Origin: JAQTNA01 sp043743785
Lineage (GTDB): Bacteria; Pseudomonadota; Gammaproteobacteria; Burkholderiales; Rhodocyclaceae
DNA length: 64,000 nucleotides
Reading direction: 5' to 3'
Assembly: GCA_043743785.1 (NCBI GenBank)
Contig: JAYTVW010000161.1
Span: 1 to 64,000 of the forward strand
Below the pieces are notes generated by a model that searched no databases, had not been told where the DNA came from, and saw only the letters and a program-made list of their open reading frames with translations. Below are positions 1 to 8,555 of the stretch, one piece after another. How positions within the stretch are numbered: position 1 is the first letter of the stretch; each line of letters starts with the position of its first letter. The translations under genes and the position numbers were made by a program.

Positions 1-978
1 TTCCAGGACCTTGCAGGAGTAGCCCCACTCGTTGTCGTACCAGGCCACGACCTTGACGAAGGTGGTGTCCAGGGCGATGCCGGCGTCGGAGTCGAACACA
101 GAGGTGCAGGATTCGCCGCGGAAGTCGGTGGCAACCACTTTTTCCGTGGTGAAGCCCAGCACGCCCTTCATGGAACCTTCAGAGGCGGCCTTCATGGCGG
201 CGCAGATTTCGGCGTAGGTGGCTTCCTTGTTCAGTTCCACCACCAGGTCCACCACGGACACGTCGGAGGTCGGGACGCGGAAGGACATGCCGGTGAGCTT
301 CTTGTTCAGCTCGGGGATGACCACGCCCACGGCCTTGGCGGCACCGGTGGAGGAGGGAATGATGTTTTCCAGGATGCCGCGACCGCCGCGCCAGTCCTTG
401 TTAGACGGGCCATCCACCGTCTTCTGGGTGGCGGTGGCGGCATGCACCGTGGTCATCAGGCCGCGCTTGATGCCCCAGTTGTCGTTCAGTACCTTGGCCA
501 CGGGGGCCAGGCAGTTGGTGGTGCAGGAGGCGTTGGAAATGATGTCCTGGCCGGCATAGGTCTTGTCGTTCACGCCGAAGACGAACATGGGGGTGTCGTC
601 CTTGGAGGGGGCCGACATGATGACCTTCTTCGCACCGGCAGCGATGTGCTTGGCAGCGGTGTCCTTGGACAGGAACAGGCCCGTGGCTTCCACCACCACG
701 TCGGCACCGATTTCGCCCCACTTCAGTTCCGCCGGATCCTTCACCGCCGTCAGGCGGATGGTCTTGCCGTTCACCACCAGGTTGCCGTCAACCACGGCCA
801 CGTCGCCCTTGAAGCGGCCGTGCACAGAGTCGAACTTCAGCATGTAGGCCAGGTAATCGGGCTCCAGCAGGTCATTGATGCCGACAATTTCGATGTCGTC
901 AGCGAAGTCCTTGAATGCAGCGCGGAAGACCATGCGGCCGATACGGCCAAAACCATTGATACCAACCTTGATTGCCAT
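1..978 (-). CDS. gap: glyceraldehyde-3-phosphate dehydrogenase, type I (C-terminus cut by window edge)
   Basis: Interconverts glyceraldehyde-3-phosphate and 1,3-bisphosphoglycerate in the cytoplasm; in an autotroph it runs in the reductive Calvin direction. The protein begins MAIKVGINGFGRI, the NAD(P)-binding start of type I GAPDH, and the visible end reads WYDNEWGYSCKVLE, which in this family lies within about ten residues of the C-terminus. I see 326 codons against a usual length near 333, so only a few residues are missing. It starts 20 bases after the stop of tkt on the same strand, so the two are probably one operon. NAD versus NADP preference was not determined. Confidence 0.95.
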   Translation of the reverse strand, partial: MAIKVGINGFGRIGRMVFRAAFKDFADDIEIVGINDLLEPDYLAYMLKFDSVHGRFKGDVAVVDGNLVVNGKTIRLTAVKDPAELKWGEIGADVVVEATGLFLSKDTAAKHIAAGAKKVIMSAPSKDDTPMFVFGVNDKTYAGQDIISNASCTTNCLAPVAKVLNDNWGIKRGLMTTVHAATATQKTVDGPSNKDWRGGRGILENIIPSSTGAAKAVGVVIPELNKKLTGMSFRVPTSDVSVVDLVVELNKEATYAEICAAMKAASEGSMKGVLGFTTEKVVATDFRGESCTSVFDSDAGIALDTTFVKVVAWYDNEWGYSCKVLE

Positions 979-998
979 GTTTCGTTCTCCAGTAAAAA

Positions 999-3011
999 TC
1001 ACAAAACTGATTTCACGGTGGCGACCACATTGTCCACCGTGAAGCCGAATTCCTTGAACAACTGACCGGCCGGGGCGGATTCGCCGAAGCGGTCGATGCC
1101 GATAACCTTGCCTTCCAGGCCCACGTACTTGTACCAGGCGTCGGTAACGCCGGCTTCCACCGCGACCCTGGGGATGCCCTTGCCCAGCACAGCGGACTTG
1201 TAGGCCGCGTCCTGACGCTCGAAAACATTGGTGGAGGGCATGGACACCACGCGCACCGCAACGCCTTCTTCCGCCAACTTGGCCTGGGCCTTGAGGGCCA
1301 GTTCCACTTCGGAGCCGGTGGCGATGATGACGGCCTTGGGTTCGCCCGCAGCTTCGGATAGCACGTAGCCGCCCCTGGCCACAGCGGCGATCTGGGCTGC
1401 ATCACGCTTGACGAAGGGCAAGTTCTGACGGGACAGGGCCAGGGACGTGGGGCCGCCCCGGCGTTCCACGGCGTTCGTCCAGGCCACCATGGTTTCCAGG
1501 GTGTCGCAGGGACGCCACAGGTCCATGTTGGGGATCAGGCGCAGGGTGGCGATCTGCTCCACCGGCTGGTGGGTCGGACCATCCTCGCCCAGACCGATGG
1601 AGTCGTGGGTGAACACGTAGATCACCCGCTGCTTCATCAGGGCCGACATGCGCAGGGCGTTCCGGGCATATTCGGAGAACATCAGGAAGGTACCACCGAA
1701 GGGCAGCAGGCCGCCGTGCAGGGCCATGCCGTTCATGATGTGGGCCATGCCAAACTCGCGCACGCCGTAGGAAATGTAGTTGCCGGGTTCCTTGCCGGAC
1801 ACATGCTTGCAGCCGACCCAGTTGGTCAGATTGGAGCCGGTCAGGTCGGCGGAGCCGCCGAGGAACTCGGGTAGAGCTGGTGCCAGGGCGTTGATGGCGA
1901 TCTGTGAGGCCTTGCGGGTGGCCACGGTCTCGCCCTTCTCGTTGATGGCCGCGATGGCCTTGGCCGCGAACTCGGCCCAGTTGGCCGGCAGTTCATTGGC
2001 GGTACGGCGCAGGAACTCGGCGGCCAGTTCCGGGAAGGCCCGGGCGTAGTGTTCGAACTTCTGGTCCCAGGCGGACTCGGCGGCAGCGCCCTTCGGGCGG
2101 CCGTCCCAGGCTTCATAGACTTCCTGGGGAATTTCAAAGGGGCCGAAGTTCCAGCCGATGTTGGGCCGCACCAGGGCGATTTCGATATCGCCCAGTGGCG
2201 CGCCATGCACGTCGTGGGTGCCCTGCTTGTTGGGGGAACCGGCGCCGATCACCGTCTTGCAGCAGATCAGGGTGGGCTTGTCGGTGACGGCCTTGGCGGC
2301 CTCGATGGCGGCGTGCAGCGCTTCCGGATCGTGACCATTCACGTTTGGCACCACGTGCCAGCCGTAGGCTTCGAAACGCTTGGGCGTATCGTCGGTAAAC
2401 CAGCCTTCGACATGGCCGTCGATGGAAATACCGTTGTCGTCCCAGAAGGCCGTCAGCTTGCCCAGGCCCCAGGTGCCGGCCAGGGCACAGGCTTCATGGG
2501 AAATGCCCTCCATGAGGCAGCCGTCTCCCAGGAACACCCAGGTGCGGTGATCCACGATGGCGTGTTCGGGGCGGTTGAATTCATTGGCCAGCAGCTTTTC
2601 CGCCATGGCAAAGCCGACGGCGTTGGTGATGCCCTGGCCCAGGGGGCCGGTCGTGGTTTCCACGCCGGGGGCGTAGCCGTACTCCGGGTGGCCCGGGGTC
2701 TTGGAATGCAGTTGGCGGAAAGCCTTCAGATCCTCAATGGACAGCTCGTAGCCCGTCAGGTGCAAGAGGGCGTAGATGAGCATGGAGCCGTGGCCGTTGG
2801 ACAGCACGAAACGGTCCCGGTCGGCCCACTTGGGGTTCGAGGGGTTGTGCTTGAGGTGATGGTTCCACAGCACTTCGGCAATTTCCGCCATGCCCATGGG
2901 GGCGCCAGGGTGGCCGGAATTGGCTTTTTGCACCGCATCCATGGCAAGTGCCCGGATGGCGCTGGTGAGGTTATTGAACACGGGGGCTTCGAAATCGCTG
3001 AATGTGGACAT
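999..3011 (-). CDS. tkt: transketolase
   Basis: Thiamine-diphosphate enzyme that moves two-carbon ketol units between sugar phosphates in the Calvin and pentose-phosphate cycles. The protein is 670 residues, usual for a full-length transketolase. It has the family start IRALAMDAVQKANSGHPGAP, the ThDP/Mg motif GDGCLMEGISHEA, and the pyrimidine-domain stretch HDSIGLGEDGPTHQP. I chose the ATG at 3009-3011 because AAAGGAA lies just upstream. The longer in-frame start 57 bases upstream has no visible ribosome binding site and adds a non-conserved tail. It is cotranscribed with gap and is distinct from the split transketolase pair at 37901-39636. Confidence 0.96.
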   Translation of the reverse strand: MSTFSDFEAPVFNNLTSAIRALAMDAVQKANSGHPGAPMGMAEIAEVLWNHHLKHNPSNPKWADRDRFVLSNGHGSMLIYALLHLTGYELSIEDLKAFRQLHSKTPGHPEYGYAPGVETTTGPLGQGITNAVGFAMAEKLLANEFNRPEHAIVDHRTWVFLGDGCLMEGISHEACALAGTWGLGKLTAFWDDNGISIDGHVEGWFTDDTPKRFEAYGWHVVPNVNGHDPEALHAAIEAAKAVTDKPTLICCKTVIGAGSPNKQGTHDVHGAPLGDIEIALVRPNIGWNFGPFEIPQEVYEAWDGRPKGAAAESAWDQKFEHYARAFPELAAEFLRRTANELPANWAEFAAKAIAAINEKGETVATRKASQIAINALAPALPEFLGGSADLTGSNLTNWVGCKHVSGKEPGNYISYGVREFGMAHIMNGMALHGGLLPFGGTFLMFSEYARNALRMSALMKQRVIYVFTHDSIGLGEDGPTHQPVEQIATLRLIPNMDLWRPCDTLETMVAWTNAVERRGGPTSLALSRQNLPFVKRDAAQIAAVARGGYVLSEAAGEPKAVIIATGSEVELALKAQAKLAEEGVAVRVVSMPSTNVFERQDAAYKSAVLGKGIPRVAVEAGVTDAWYKYVGLEGKVIGIDRFGESAPAGQLFKEFGFTVDNVVATVKSVL

Positions 3012-3298
3012 CTGGGTTTCCTTTGCGTCCGGCATGGTCATGCCGGAAAGCACGAAATTATCTTCCAATCCGGGGCTTTTGAACAGATTCGCGGCCGCCG
3101 GGACTCATGCAAGCATCAAAAAAACTCTAAAAACTTCCCGTTGCTGGGGGCGCGCGCGAAAAAAAACCCTCGCTTTCGCCCACCTTGCCCATTGCATATG
3201 ACATGGGAGGCGTTTATCTTTCCGGCACGGCGTGGCAGTGCCCGCGCCGTCAATTTGCCACTGCCCGGCGACGGGTCACATCTTTCAGGGAGTGCAGC
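3012..3298. promoter_or_regulatory. divergent intergenic region upstream of tkt and the lipase-like gene
   Basis: This 287-base gap separates two divergently transcribed genes and must hold both promoters. I see short A-runs near 3117-3135 and 3160-3170 but no convincing -35/-10 pair on either strand. No small gene is supported. Confidence 0.3.
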
Positions 3299-4102
3299 AT
3301 GGACGAATTCAAATTCATCGACGACACCACCAAGTACCGTCCGGAGAACGCCTATGCCCTGGGCCGGGCGGCGGACCTGGCCTACGAGAATGCCGGCAAG
3401 GTGGCCGCCGTCACCACGGCCTGGGGTTTCCCGAAAAGCCAGTATTTCAACCGCAAGGACACCCAGGCCTTCCTGGCGGGCAACGACAAGGCGGTGATTC
3501 TGGCCTTTCGCGGTACCGAACCCAAGGATCTGCACGACTGGATGACCGACGCGGACGTTGACCTGGTGCCCGATCCCTGGGGCCAGGTCCATGACGGTTT
3601 CAGCCGTGCCCTCACCTACATCTGGCGTGACGTCCTGACGGCCTTGCCGGCCTTCCAGAACAAGGGCCAGTCCCTGTGGGTCACCGGCCACAGCCTGGGG
3701 GCGGCCTTGGCGACCCTGGCGGTGGCCAAGCTGCGCCAGGAGGACAAGCCCGTGTATGGCCTTTACACCTACGGCCAGCCGCGCACCGGGGACCGGGATT
3801 TCGCCAACCGCTTCAACGCCGATTTCCAGAGCCGGGCTTTTCGCATCGTAAACCAGGAGGACATCGTCACCCGGGTGCCCATGCGCCTCATGAGTTACAG
3901 CCATGTGGGCACCTATCTGTACCTGAACGCCAAGGGCGAGATCACGGACGACATGGCCTCCTGGTACCGTTTCCTCGACTGCATCGAGGCAGCCGTGCCG
4001 GACCTGCTGGACATGAAACTCGATGCCCTGGCCGACCACAGCATGACTACCGGCTACCTGCCGAAGCTGAAGAAGAACGCAGCGTTCAATCCGTTTTTGT
4101 AG
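3299..4102 (+). CDS. class 3 (Mbeg1-like) lipase family protein
   Basis: Predicted alpha/beta hydrolase acting on an ester substrate. The nucleophile elbow GHSLG is at residues 130-134, with the catalytic serine at 132. FRGTEP supplies the oxyanion-hole region, and downstream NQEDIVTRVP and SHVGTYLYL fit the Asp and His parts of the triad. The product is 267 residues without a signal peptide, so it is probably cytoplasmic. The ATG at 3299 is preceded by CAGGGAG; the longer frame from 3185 adds 38 unconserved residues. It lies on the opposite strand between the prk and tkt ends of the Calvin genes. Its stop codon TAG is part of the adjoining REP element. The substrate is unknown. Confidence 0.85.
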   Translation: MDEFKFIDDTTKYRPENAYALGRAADLAYENAGKVAAVTTAWGFPKSQYFNRKDTQAFLAGNDKAVILAFRGTEPKDLHDWMTDADVDLVPDPWGQVHDGFSRALTYIWRDVLTALPAFQNKGQSLWVTGHSLGAALATLAVAKLRQEDKPVYGLYTYGQPRTGDRDFANRFNADFQSRAFRIVNQEDIVTRVPMRLMSYSHVGTYLYLNAKGEITDDMASWYRFLDCIEAAVPDLLDMKLDALADHSMTTGYLPKLKKNAAFNPFL

Positions 4103-4158
4103 GTCGGGATTTATCCCGACAGGCTGCCGCAGACCTGTCGGGTTGAAACCCGACCTAC
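4099..4158. repeat. GTAG-type REP pair (BIME-like), copy 1
   Basis: Two palindromic units in inverted orientation, beginning GTAGGTCGGG and ending CCCGACCTAC. It fills the convergent junction between the lipase gene and prk, and its first TAG is the lipase stop codon. It ends two bases before the prk stop. The hairpins could act as a bidirectional terminator. REP elements with a GTAG terminus are the known substrates of REP-associated tyrosine transposases; no such gene is in this window. Confidence 0.85.
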
Positions 4159-4160
4159 AC

Positions 4161-5033
4161 TCACCCCCTGCGGCTGATCTCCACCAGTCGCAGGATATGG
4201 GGCGTGAAAATCAGCTGCATGGCCAGTTCCATCTTGCCGCCGGGCACCACGATGATGTTGGCCCGGGACATGAAGGAGTCGTGGATCATGTTCAGCAGGT
4301 ACTGGAAATCGATACCCCGCGGGTTGGCAAAACGGATCACCACGAAACTCTCATCCGCCGTGGGGATATCCCGGGCCACGAAGGGATTGGACGTATCCAC
4401 CGTCGGCACCCGCTGGAAGTTCACGTGGGTGCGGGAAAACTGGGGCGTGATGTAATTCACGTAGTCCGGCATGCGCCGCAGGATGGTGTCCATCACCGCC
4501 TCGGTAGAATAGCCCCGGTGTTTCTTGTCCCGATGCAGCTTCTGCACCCACTCCAGGTTGATGATGGGCACCACGCCAACGAGCAGATCCGCGTGCTTGC
4601 CCACGTCCAGGGTGTCGCTCTTTACCGCGCCGTGCAGGCCCTCGTAGAACAGCAGGTCCGTGCCGCTGGGCACGTCTTCCCAGGGTGTGAAGGTGCCGGA
4701 GGGCTGGCCATAGGGCGCGGCCTCTTCATCGTTGTGCAGATACTTGCGCGCCTTGCCGGTACCGGTTTCGCCGTAACCACGGAACAGGGCTTCCAGATCC
4801 TCCAGTACATTGGCTTCGGGGCCGAAGTGGCTGAAGTTGTGGTTGCCGGCCTTGGCCGCCTCCGCCATGGCCAGCTTCATGTCCTTGCGGTCGAAGCGAT
4901 GGAAGGAATCCCCCTCGATAATGGCGGCCTTGATGTGCTCGCGGCGAAAAATGTGCTGGAAGGTCTTGGTGACCGACGAGGTGCCGGCACCGGAGGAACC
5001 GGTGATGGCGACGACCGGGTGTTTTGCGGACAT
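4161..5033 (-). CDS. prk: phosphoribulokinase
   Basis: Makes ribulose-1,5-bisphosphate, the RuBisCO substrate, from ribulose-5-phosphate and ATP; this step is diagnostic of the Calvin cycle. The 290-residue protein has the P-loop GSSGAGTSS at residues 12-20, and its length fits the bacterial class I octameric enzyme. The start ATG at 5031-5033 has AGGGGAAA upstream. It lies 16 bases downstream of fbp on the same strand, so it probably belongs to the cbbM-fbp-prk transcript. Its stop abuts a REP element that separates it from the convergent lipase gene. Confidence 0.96.
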   Translation of the reverse strand: MSAKHPVVAITGSSGAGTSSVTKTFQHIFRREHIKAAIIEGDSFHRFDRKDMKLAMAEAAKAGNHNFSHFGPEANVLEDLEALFRGYGETGTGKARKYLHNDEEAAPYGQPSGTFTPWEDVPSGTDLLFYEGLHGAVKSDTLDVGKHADLLVGVVPIINLEWVQKLHRDKKHRGYSTEAVMDTILRRMPDYVNYITPQFSRTHVNFQRVPTVDTSNPFVARDIPTADESFVVIRFANPRGIDFQYLLNMIHDSFMSRANIIVVPGGKMELAMQLIFTPHILRLVEISRRG

Positions 5034-5049
5034 GGTGTTTTCCCCTGTT

Positions 5050-6138
5050 TCAAGAATTCATGAAGAGTGAGCGCTCGCCGAAGAGGGGCGAGCTGAAGGT
5101 TTTGTCCGTTCCCTGGTCGAAATCCTGGTGGTAGCGCACGACCCGCTCCACTTCGTTCTTCGAACCGAAGATGAGGGGCACGCGCTGGTGCAGGTCCGTT
5201 GGCTTGACCTGCTGGATGGCTTCGCGGCCCGTACTGGCCAGGCCGCCGGCCTGCTCGATGATGAAGGCGATGGGATTGGCTTCGTACATCAGGCGCAGGC
5301 GGCCGGGCTTCTTCGGATCCCGGTTGTCCTTCGGGTACATGAAAATCCCGCCCCGAGTCAGGATGCGGAAGGTTTCCGCCACCAGGGAGGCGATCCAGCG
5401 CATGTTGAAATCCTTGTCCCGGGTACCGGGCTTGCCCGCCAGGCACTCGGACACGTAGCGCTTCACCGGCGCTTCCCAGAAACGCTCATTGGAGGCGTTG
5501 ATGGCAAATTCCTTCGTCTCCTCCGGAATGCGCATCTTCGGATGCGTAAGGATGAAGGCGCCGATATCCCGGTCCAGGGTGAAGCCGTCCACGCCGTTGC
5601 CGGTGGTCAGCACCAGCATGGTGGAGGGGCCATACAGGGCAAAGCCCGCCCCCACTTGCTCGGTGCCCGGCTGCAGGAAATCTTCCAGGGTCGCGTCCTG
5701 GCCCGGCTTGGGGCTCTTCAGGATGGAGAAAATGGTGCCCACGGTGAGGTTCACGTCAATGTTGGAGCTGCCGTCCAGGGGATCGAAGACCAGCAGATAC
5801 TTGCCGCGCTTGAACTGGGCCGGCAGGGTGTAGTGGGCTTCCATCTCTTCAGAAGCCATGCCCGCCAGATGGCCGGTCCACTCGTTGCCCTGCAGCATGA
5901 CATCATTGCTGATGACATCCAGTTTCTTCTGAACTTCGCCCTGGACATTCACTTCCCCGCTGCCGTCGCCGTGGTTGCCGTGGTTGCCCAGCAGCGCGCC
6001 CCGATTCACCTGGTTGGAAATGATCTTGATGGCCGTGGCCAATGAGTTGAGCAGGCCGGAAAACTCCCCCGTGGCCCCCGCATGCTTGTGCTCTTCCTCG
6101 ATGGTGTAACGCGTCAGTGTCTTCCTTGCGTCGTGCAT
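5050..6138 (-). CDS. fbp: fructose-1,6-bisphosphatase, class 1
   Basis: Hydrolyses fructose-1,6-bisphosphate (and often sedoheptulose-1,7-bisphosphate in autotrophs). The 362-residue protein carries the metal-binding DPLDGSSNIDVN motif and the substrate-site stretch KDNRDPKKPGRLRLMYEANP. The chosen ATG at 6136-6138 (MHDARKTLTRYTIEEE) has GGGAGACAGG upstream; the longer frame adds 19 residues without support. It sits between cbbM and prk on the same strand. The gap to cbbM holds a class B palindromic repeat, which could modulate read-through or mRNA stability. Confidence 0.95.
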   Translation of the reverse strand: MHDARKTLTRYTIEEEHKHAGATGEFSGLLNSLATAIKIISNQVNRGALLGNHGNHGDGSGEVNVQGEVQKKLDVISNDVMLQGNEWTGHLAGMASEEMEAHYTLPAQFKRGKYLLVFDPLDGSSNIDVNLTVGTIFSILKSPKPGQDATLEDFLQPGTEQVGAGFALYGPSTMLVLTTGNGVDGFTLDRDIGAFILTHPKMRIPEETKEFAINASNERFWEAPVKRYVSECLAGKPGTRDKDFNMRWIASLVAETFRILTRGGIFMYPKDNRDPKKPGRLRLMYEANPIAFIIEQAGGLASTGREAIQQVKPTDLHQRVPLIFGSKNEVERVVRYHQDFDQGTDKTFSSPLFGERSLFMNS

Positions 6139-6201
6139 GCCTGTCTCCCGAATATCATTATTATCTTGTCCCCACCCCAAAAAGGGCCCCGGCAATTCCC
6201 C

Positions 6202-6247
6202 GTGGGGCGGACTTCAGTCCGCCATGGCCGGCTGAAGCCGGCCCCAC
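6202..6247. repeat. class B REP-like palindrome, copy 1
   Basis: A 46-base double palindrome beginning GTGGGGCGGAC and ending GCCGGCCCCAC, with the central word GCCATGGCCGG. It lies in the 153-base gap between cbbM and fbp. A 46-base relative at 10449-10494 has the same architecture and centre. Its two hairpins in the middle of an operon may stabilise the upstream cbbM message. Confidence 0.75.
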
Positions 6248-6291
6248 AACGGTCTTGCCGGGGAGCAAGGGAGCTTGTTATCGCAAACGTG

Positions 6292-7662
6292 TTACAGCAG
6301 AACCTCGCGCCAGCCAGGGTAGAGCGTGTCCGCATCGGCCTGGAAGGAGGCGAATGCGCCCGCCAACTCCTGATGGTCCCTGGCGTATTCGACGAGATTG
6401 ACACCCTTTTGCCAGGCATCCTGGGCCTGGCGCAGGGAAATGGCCCCGGCCGTGCCGCCGTCCTTGTGGCCGAAAGCGCCGCCGCCGGAAGTCTGGATCA
6501 CGTTGGAGTGGCCCAGGTTGTCGAAGAAGCCCGGCAGGCGCAGGGCGTTCATGCCACCGGAGATGATGGGAGTGGTGGGCTTCATGCCCAGCCATTCCTG
6601 GTGGTAGTAGGGGCCGTCGGCCGCGTCCTGCTCCAGCATGTAGGCGATGTTCTTGTCCTTGCCCTCGCCTTCCATCTTGCCGTAGCCCATGGTGCCGGTG
6701 TGGATGCCGGAGGCGCCCAGGAGGCGGCTCATCTTGCAATGCACGAAGGCCGTATAGCCGCGCATGGACTGGGGGCTGGTGACGGCGCCGTGACCAGCCC
6801 GGTGGTAATGCAGGAACTGGCTGGGGAACTGGCGGCGGCAGGTGGTGACGGCGGTAGCCCCGGCCACATAGCCGTCCACCAGGAAGGCCACGTGATCGGC
6901 GTTCTCGGCGAAGGTCTCCAGAATGAATTCGCCCCGGGCGATCATCTCGAAGGGATCGTCGGCGGTGATATTGGCGGAGAACAGCTTGGCCTCGCCGGTG
7001 GTGTCCTGGGCCCGCCGCATGGCATCCGCCACCAGGCGCATGGTTTCCTTCAGCGGCGCGAAGATCTGGTTGCCCTGGGGTTCGTCGTTCTTGATGAAGT
7101 CGCCCCCCAGCCAGAACTGGTGGCAGGCATCGGCGAAGGGCTGGGGACGCAGGCCCAGCTTGGGCTTGATGATGGTGCCCACCACCATGCCGCCATTGAC
7201 GATGGGGCGCCCCAGGACACGCCACATGTCCACGATGTTCATGGCCGGGCCGTCGAACAGGCGCAGGTAGCAGGGCGGCACCCAGAAGTCATGCATCTTG
7301 GCGTATTCCACGTCGCCCATGCCCTGGTTGTTGCCGATGGTGAGCGTCAGGAAGGAAGCCATCATGGCCCGGCCATCGATGATGTTGCGGTCGAAGAGTT
7401 CCACCGGGTAGGCGATCTTCATGAGTTCCCGGGCCGGGTCGATTTCATACACCAGCGCATCCACGCCCTTGGTGAAGTCGTCGGTGGTGCACACCTCCAC
7501 ATTGGTCCCCGTGGAGGACTCGGCGGCGAAGTGGGCGGCGGTTGACAGGTAGTCGTGGTCGCCCTTGGGCTTCATGATGTAGGCGCACAGCACGTGACGC
7601 CCCCCGCTGATCAGGTCGGCTTCCTTCAGTTCAAGATTGGCGTAGCGGTTCGACTGGTCCAT
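6292..7662 (-). CDS. cbbM: ribulose-1,5-bisphosphate carboxylase/oxygenase, form II
   Basis: CO2-fixing enzyme of the Calvin cycle, form II (homo-oligomeric large subunit; no small-subunit gene is present). At 456 residues it matches the family. Catalytic IIK166PKLG and the carbamylated lysine in GGDFIK191NDEP fall at the same numbers as in Rhodospirillum rubrum CbbM. The ATG has AAAGGAG upstream. No cbbQ/cbbO activase genes follow, unlike many thiobacilli. The gene lies downstream of cbbY with an inverted repeat in between that resembles a CbbR site, so CbbR control is likely. Form II enzymes usually work best at high CO2 or low O2. Confidence 0.97.
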   Translation of the reverse strand: MDQSNRYANLELKEADLISGGRHVLCAYIMKPKGDHDYLSTAAHFAAESSTGTNVEVCTTDDFTKGVDALVYEIDPARELMKIAYPVELFDRNIIDGRAMMASFLTLTIGNNQGMGDVEYAKMHDFWVPPCYLRLFDGPAMNIVDMWRVLGRPIVNGGMVVGTIIKPKLGLRPQPFADACHQFWLGGDFIKNDEPQGNQIFAPLKETMRLVADAMRRAQDTTGEAKLFSANITADDPFEMIARGEFILETFAENADHVAFLVDGYVAGATAVTTCRRQFPSQFLHYHRAGHGAVTSPQSMRGYTAFVHCKMSRLLGASGIHTGTMGYGKMEGEGKDKNIAYMLEQDAADGPYYHQEWLGMKPTTPIISGGMNALRLPGFFDNLGHSNVIQTSGGGAFGHKDGGTAGAISLRQAQDAWQKGVNLVEYARDHQELAGAFASFQADADTLYPGWREVLL

Positions 7663-7730
7663 GAATGTCTCCTTTGTGTCTCTGTGGGCATGTGCTGCAA
7701 GGTGTGATTGGATATTAAAGGTCTTCGATC

Positions 7731-7755
7731 ATAAATAACATTCACAGTTATTTAT
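7731..7755. promoter_or_regulatory. candidate CbbR operator upstream of cbbM
   Basis: A perfect 9-base inverted repeat, ATAAATAAC and GTTATTTAT, with spacer ATTCACA. It lies 69-93 bases before the cbbM ATG and overlaps the cbbY stop. LysR-type CbbR proteins bind A/T-rich partial dyads of the TNA-N7-TNA kind, which this fits. The word ATTCACA recurs in the cbbY-cbbR gap. The assignment is inference. Confidence 0.5.
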
Positions 7756-8488
7756 CGAGATCATAAGGAAACCCCGAAGCCGCTGTGGCATGCAGGCGCC
7801 GAAGACCCGCCAGGTCCGTGGCGCTCAGGTCGGGCAGCACGGCCAGGGCGCCGGAAAAATCCTGCTCCCGGGTAGTGTCACAGGGCGTCACCAAGGTCGG
7901 CAGGCCGGCGGCGCGGGCGGAGGCCAGACCGGCGGCGGAGTCCTCAATGGCAAGACAGGCCCCGGCCGGCAGGCCGAACCGCTCCAGCACCCACAGATAG
8001 ATGTCGGGCGCCGGCTTTTTCGCGGCCACGATGTCTCCGGCGCCGATCACCTCGAACCAGCCCGGCGCCTCCGCTCCCAGGGTGAGCGCCAGCAAGGGAG
8101 TGACATTCTCCGGCGTGGTGGTGGTGGCGATGGCCAAGCGCAGGCCGGCAGTGCGGGCTTCCATGAGCAGAGCCGCCACCCCGGGCCGCAGGGGAATGGC
8201 GCCGGATGCCAGCAGGGCCAGGTAGTGGCGCGTCTTGGCCCCATGCAGGGCCGCGATGCGCCCCCGTACATCGGCACACTCGAGAAAGCCCGGGTCGAAG
8301 CGACGGGCGTAATGCAGCATGCGCTCCTTGCCGCCTGTCACCGTCAGCAGCTCGCCGTAGAGGGTTTCCCCCCAGAACCAGCCCAGCCCCGCCTCGGCAA
8401 AGGCGGCGTTGAAGGCCGGCCGGTGGCCGTCCCGCTCCGTTTCCGCCAGAGTGCCATCCACATCGAAAATGAGTGCTGAAAGTTCCAT
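7748..8488 (-). CDS. cbbY: CbbY-like HAD hydrolase (sugar-bisphosphate phosphatase)
   Basis: Haloacid-dehalogenase phosphatase with the nucleophile motif FDVDGTLAET at the N-terminus and the IEDSAAGLASARAAGL motif III/IV region. CbbY proteins remove xylulose-1,5-bisphosphate, a RuBisCO misfire inhibitor. The position between cbbM and cbbR supports that role over a generic phosphoglycolate phosphatase. The product is 246 residues from the ATG at 8486-8488. An in-frame ATG at 8513-8515 would add nine residues and intrude further into the divergent cbbR promoter; neither start has a strong ribosome binding site. Confidence 0.85.
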   Translation of the reverse strand: MELSALIFDVDGTLAETERDGHRPAFNAAFAEAGLGWFWGETLYGELLTVTGGKERMLHYARRFDPGFLECADVRGRIAALHGAKTRHYLALLASGAIPLRPGVAALLMEARTAGLRLAIATTTTPENVTPLLALTLGAEAPGWFEVIGAGDIVAAKKPAPDIYLWVLERFGLPAGACLAIEDSAAGLASARAAGLPTLVTPCDTTREQDFSGALAVLPDLSATDLAGLRRLHATAASGFPYDLDK

Positions 8489-8513
8489 GACGGTATGGTA
8501 TGGCCTGACGCGC

Positions 8514-8549
8514 ATAAGGTATATTCACAAATTCTTATGGGAACCATAA
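8514..8549. promoter_or_regulatory. candidate CbbR operators in the cbbY-cbbR divergent region
   Basis: The short gap between the divergent cbbY and cbbR starts holds two overlapping dyads: ATAAG (8514-8518) with CTTAT (8534-8538), and TTATGG (8535-8540) with CCATAA (8544-8549). LysR regulators commonly repress their own gene from such a shared region. The second dyad lies directly before the cbbR ATG, where bound protein would block expression. Confidence 0.45.
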
Positions 8550-8555
8550 ACGGAC

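Noticed and set aside
2049..3497. 482-codon plus-strand open frame over tkt
   Set aside because: It is antisense to tkt, whose motifs are unmistakable; long reverse frames are common in GC-rich genes and the translation shows no family.
6082..7545. 487-codon plus-strand open frame over cbbM
   Set aside because: A reverse-frame shadow of cbbM, His/Gly/Val-rich without motifs.
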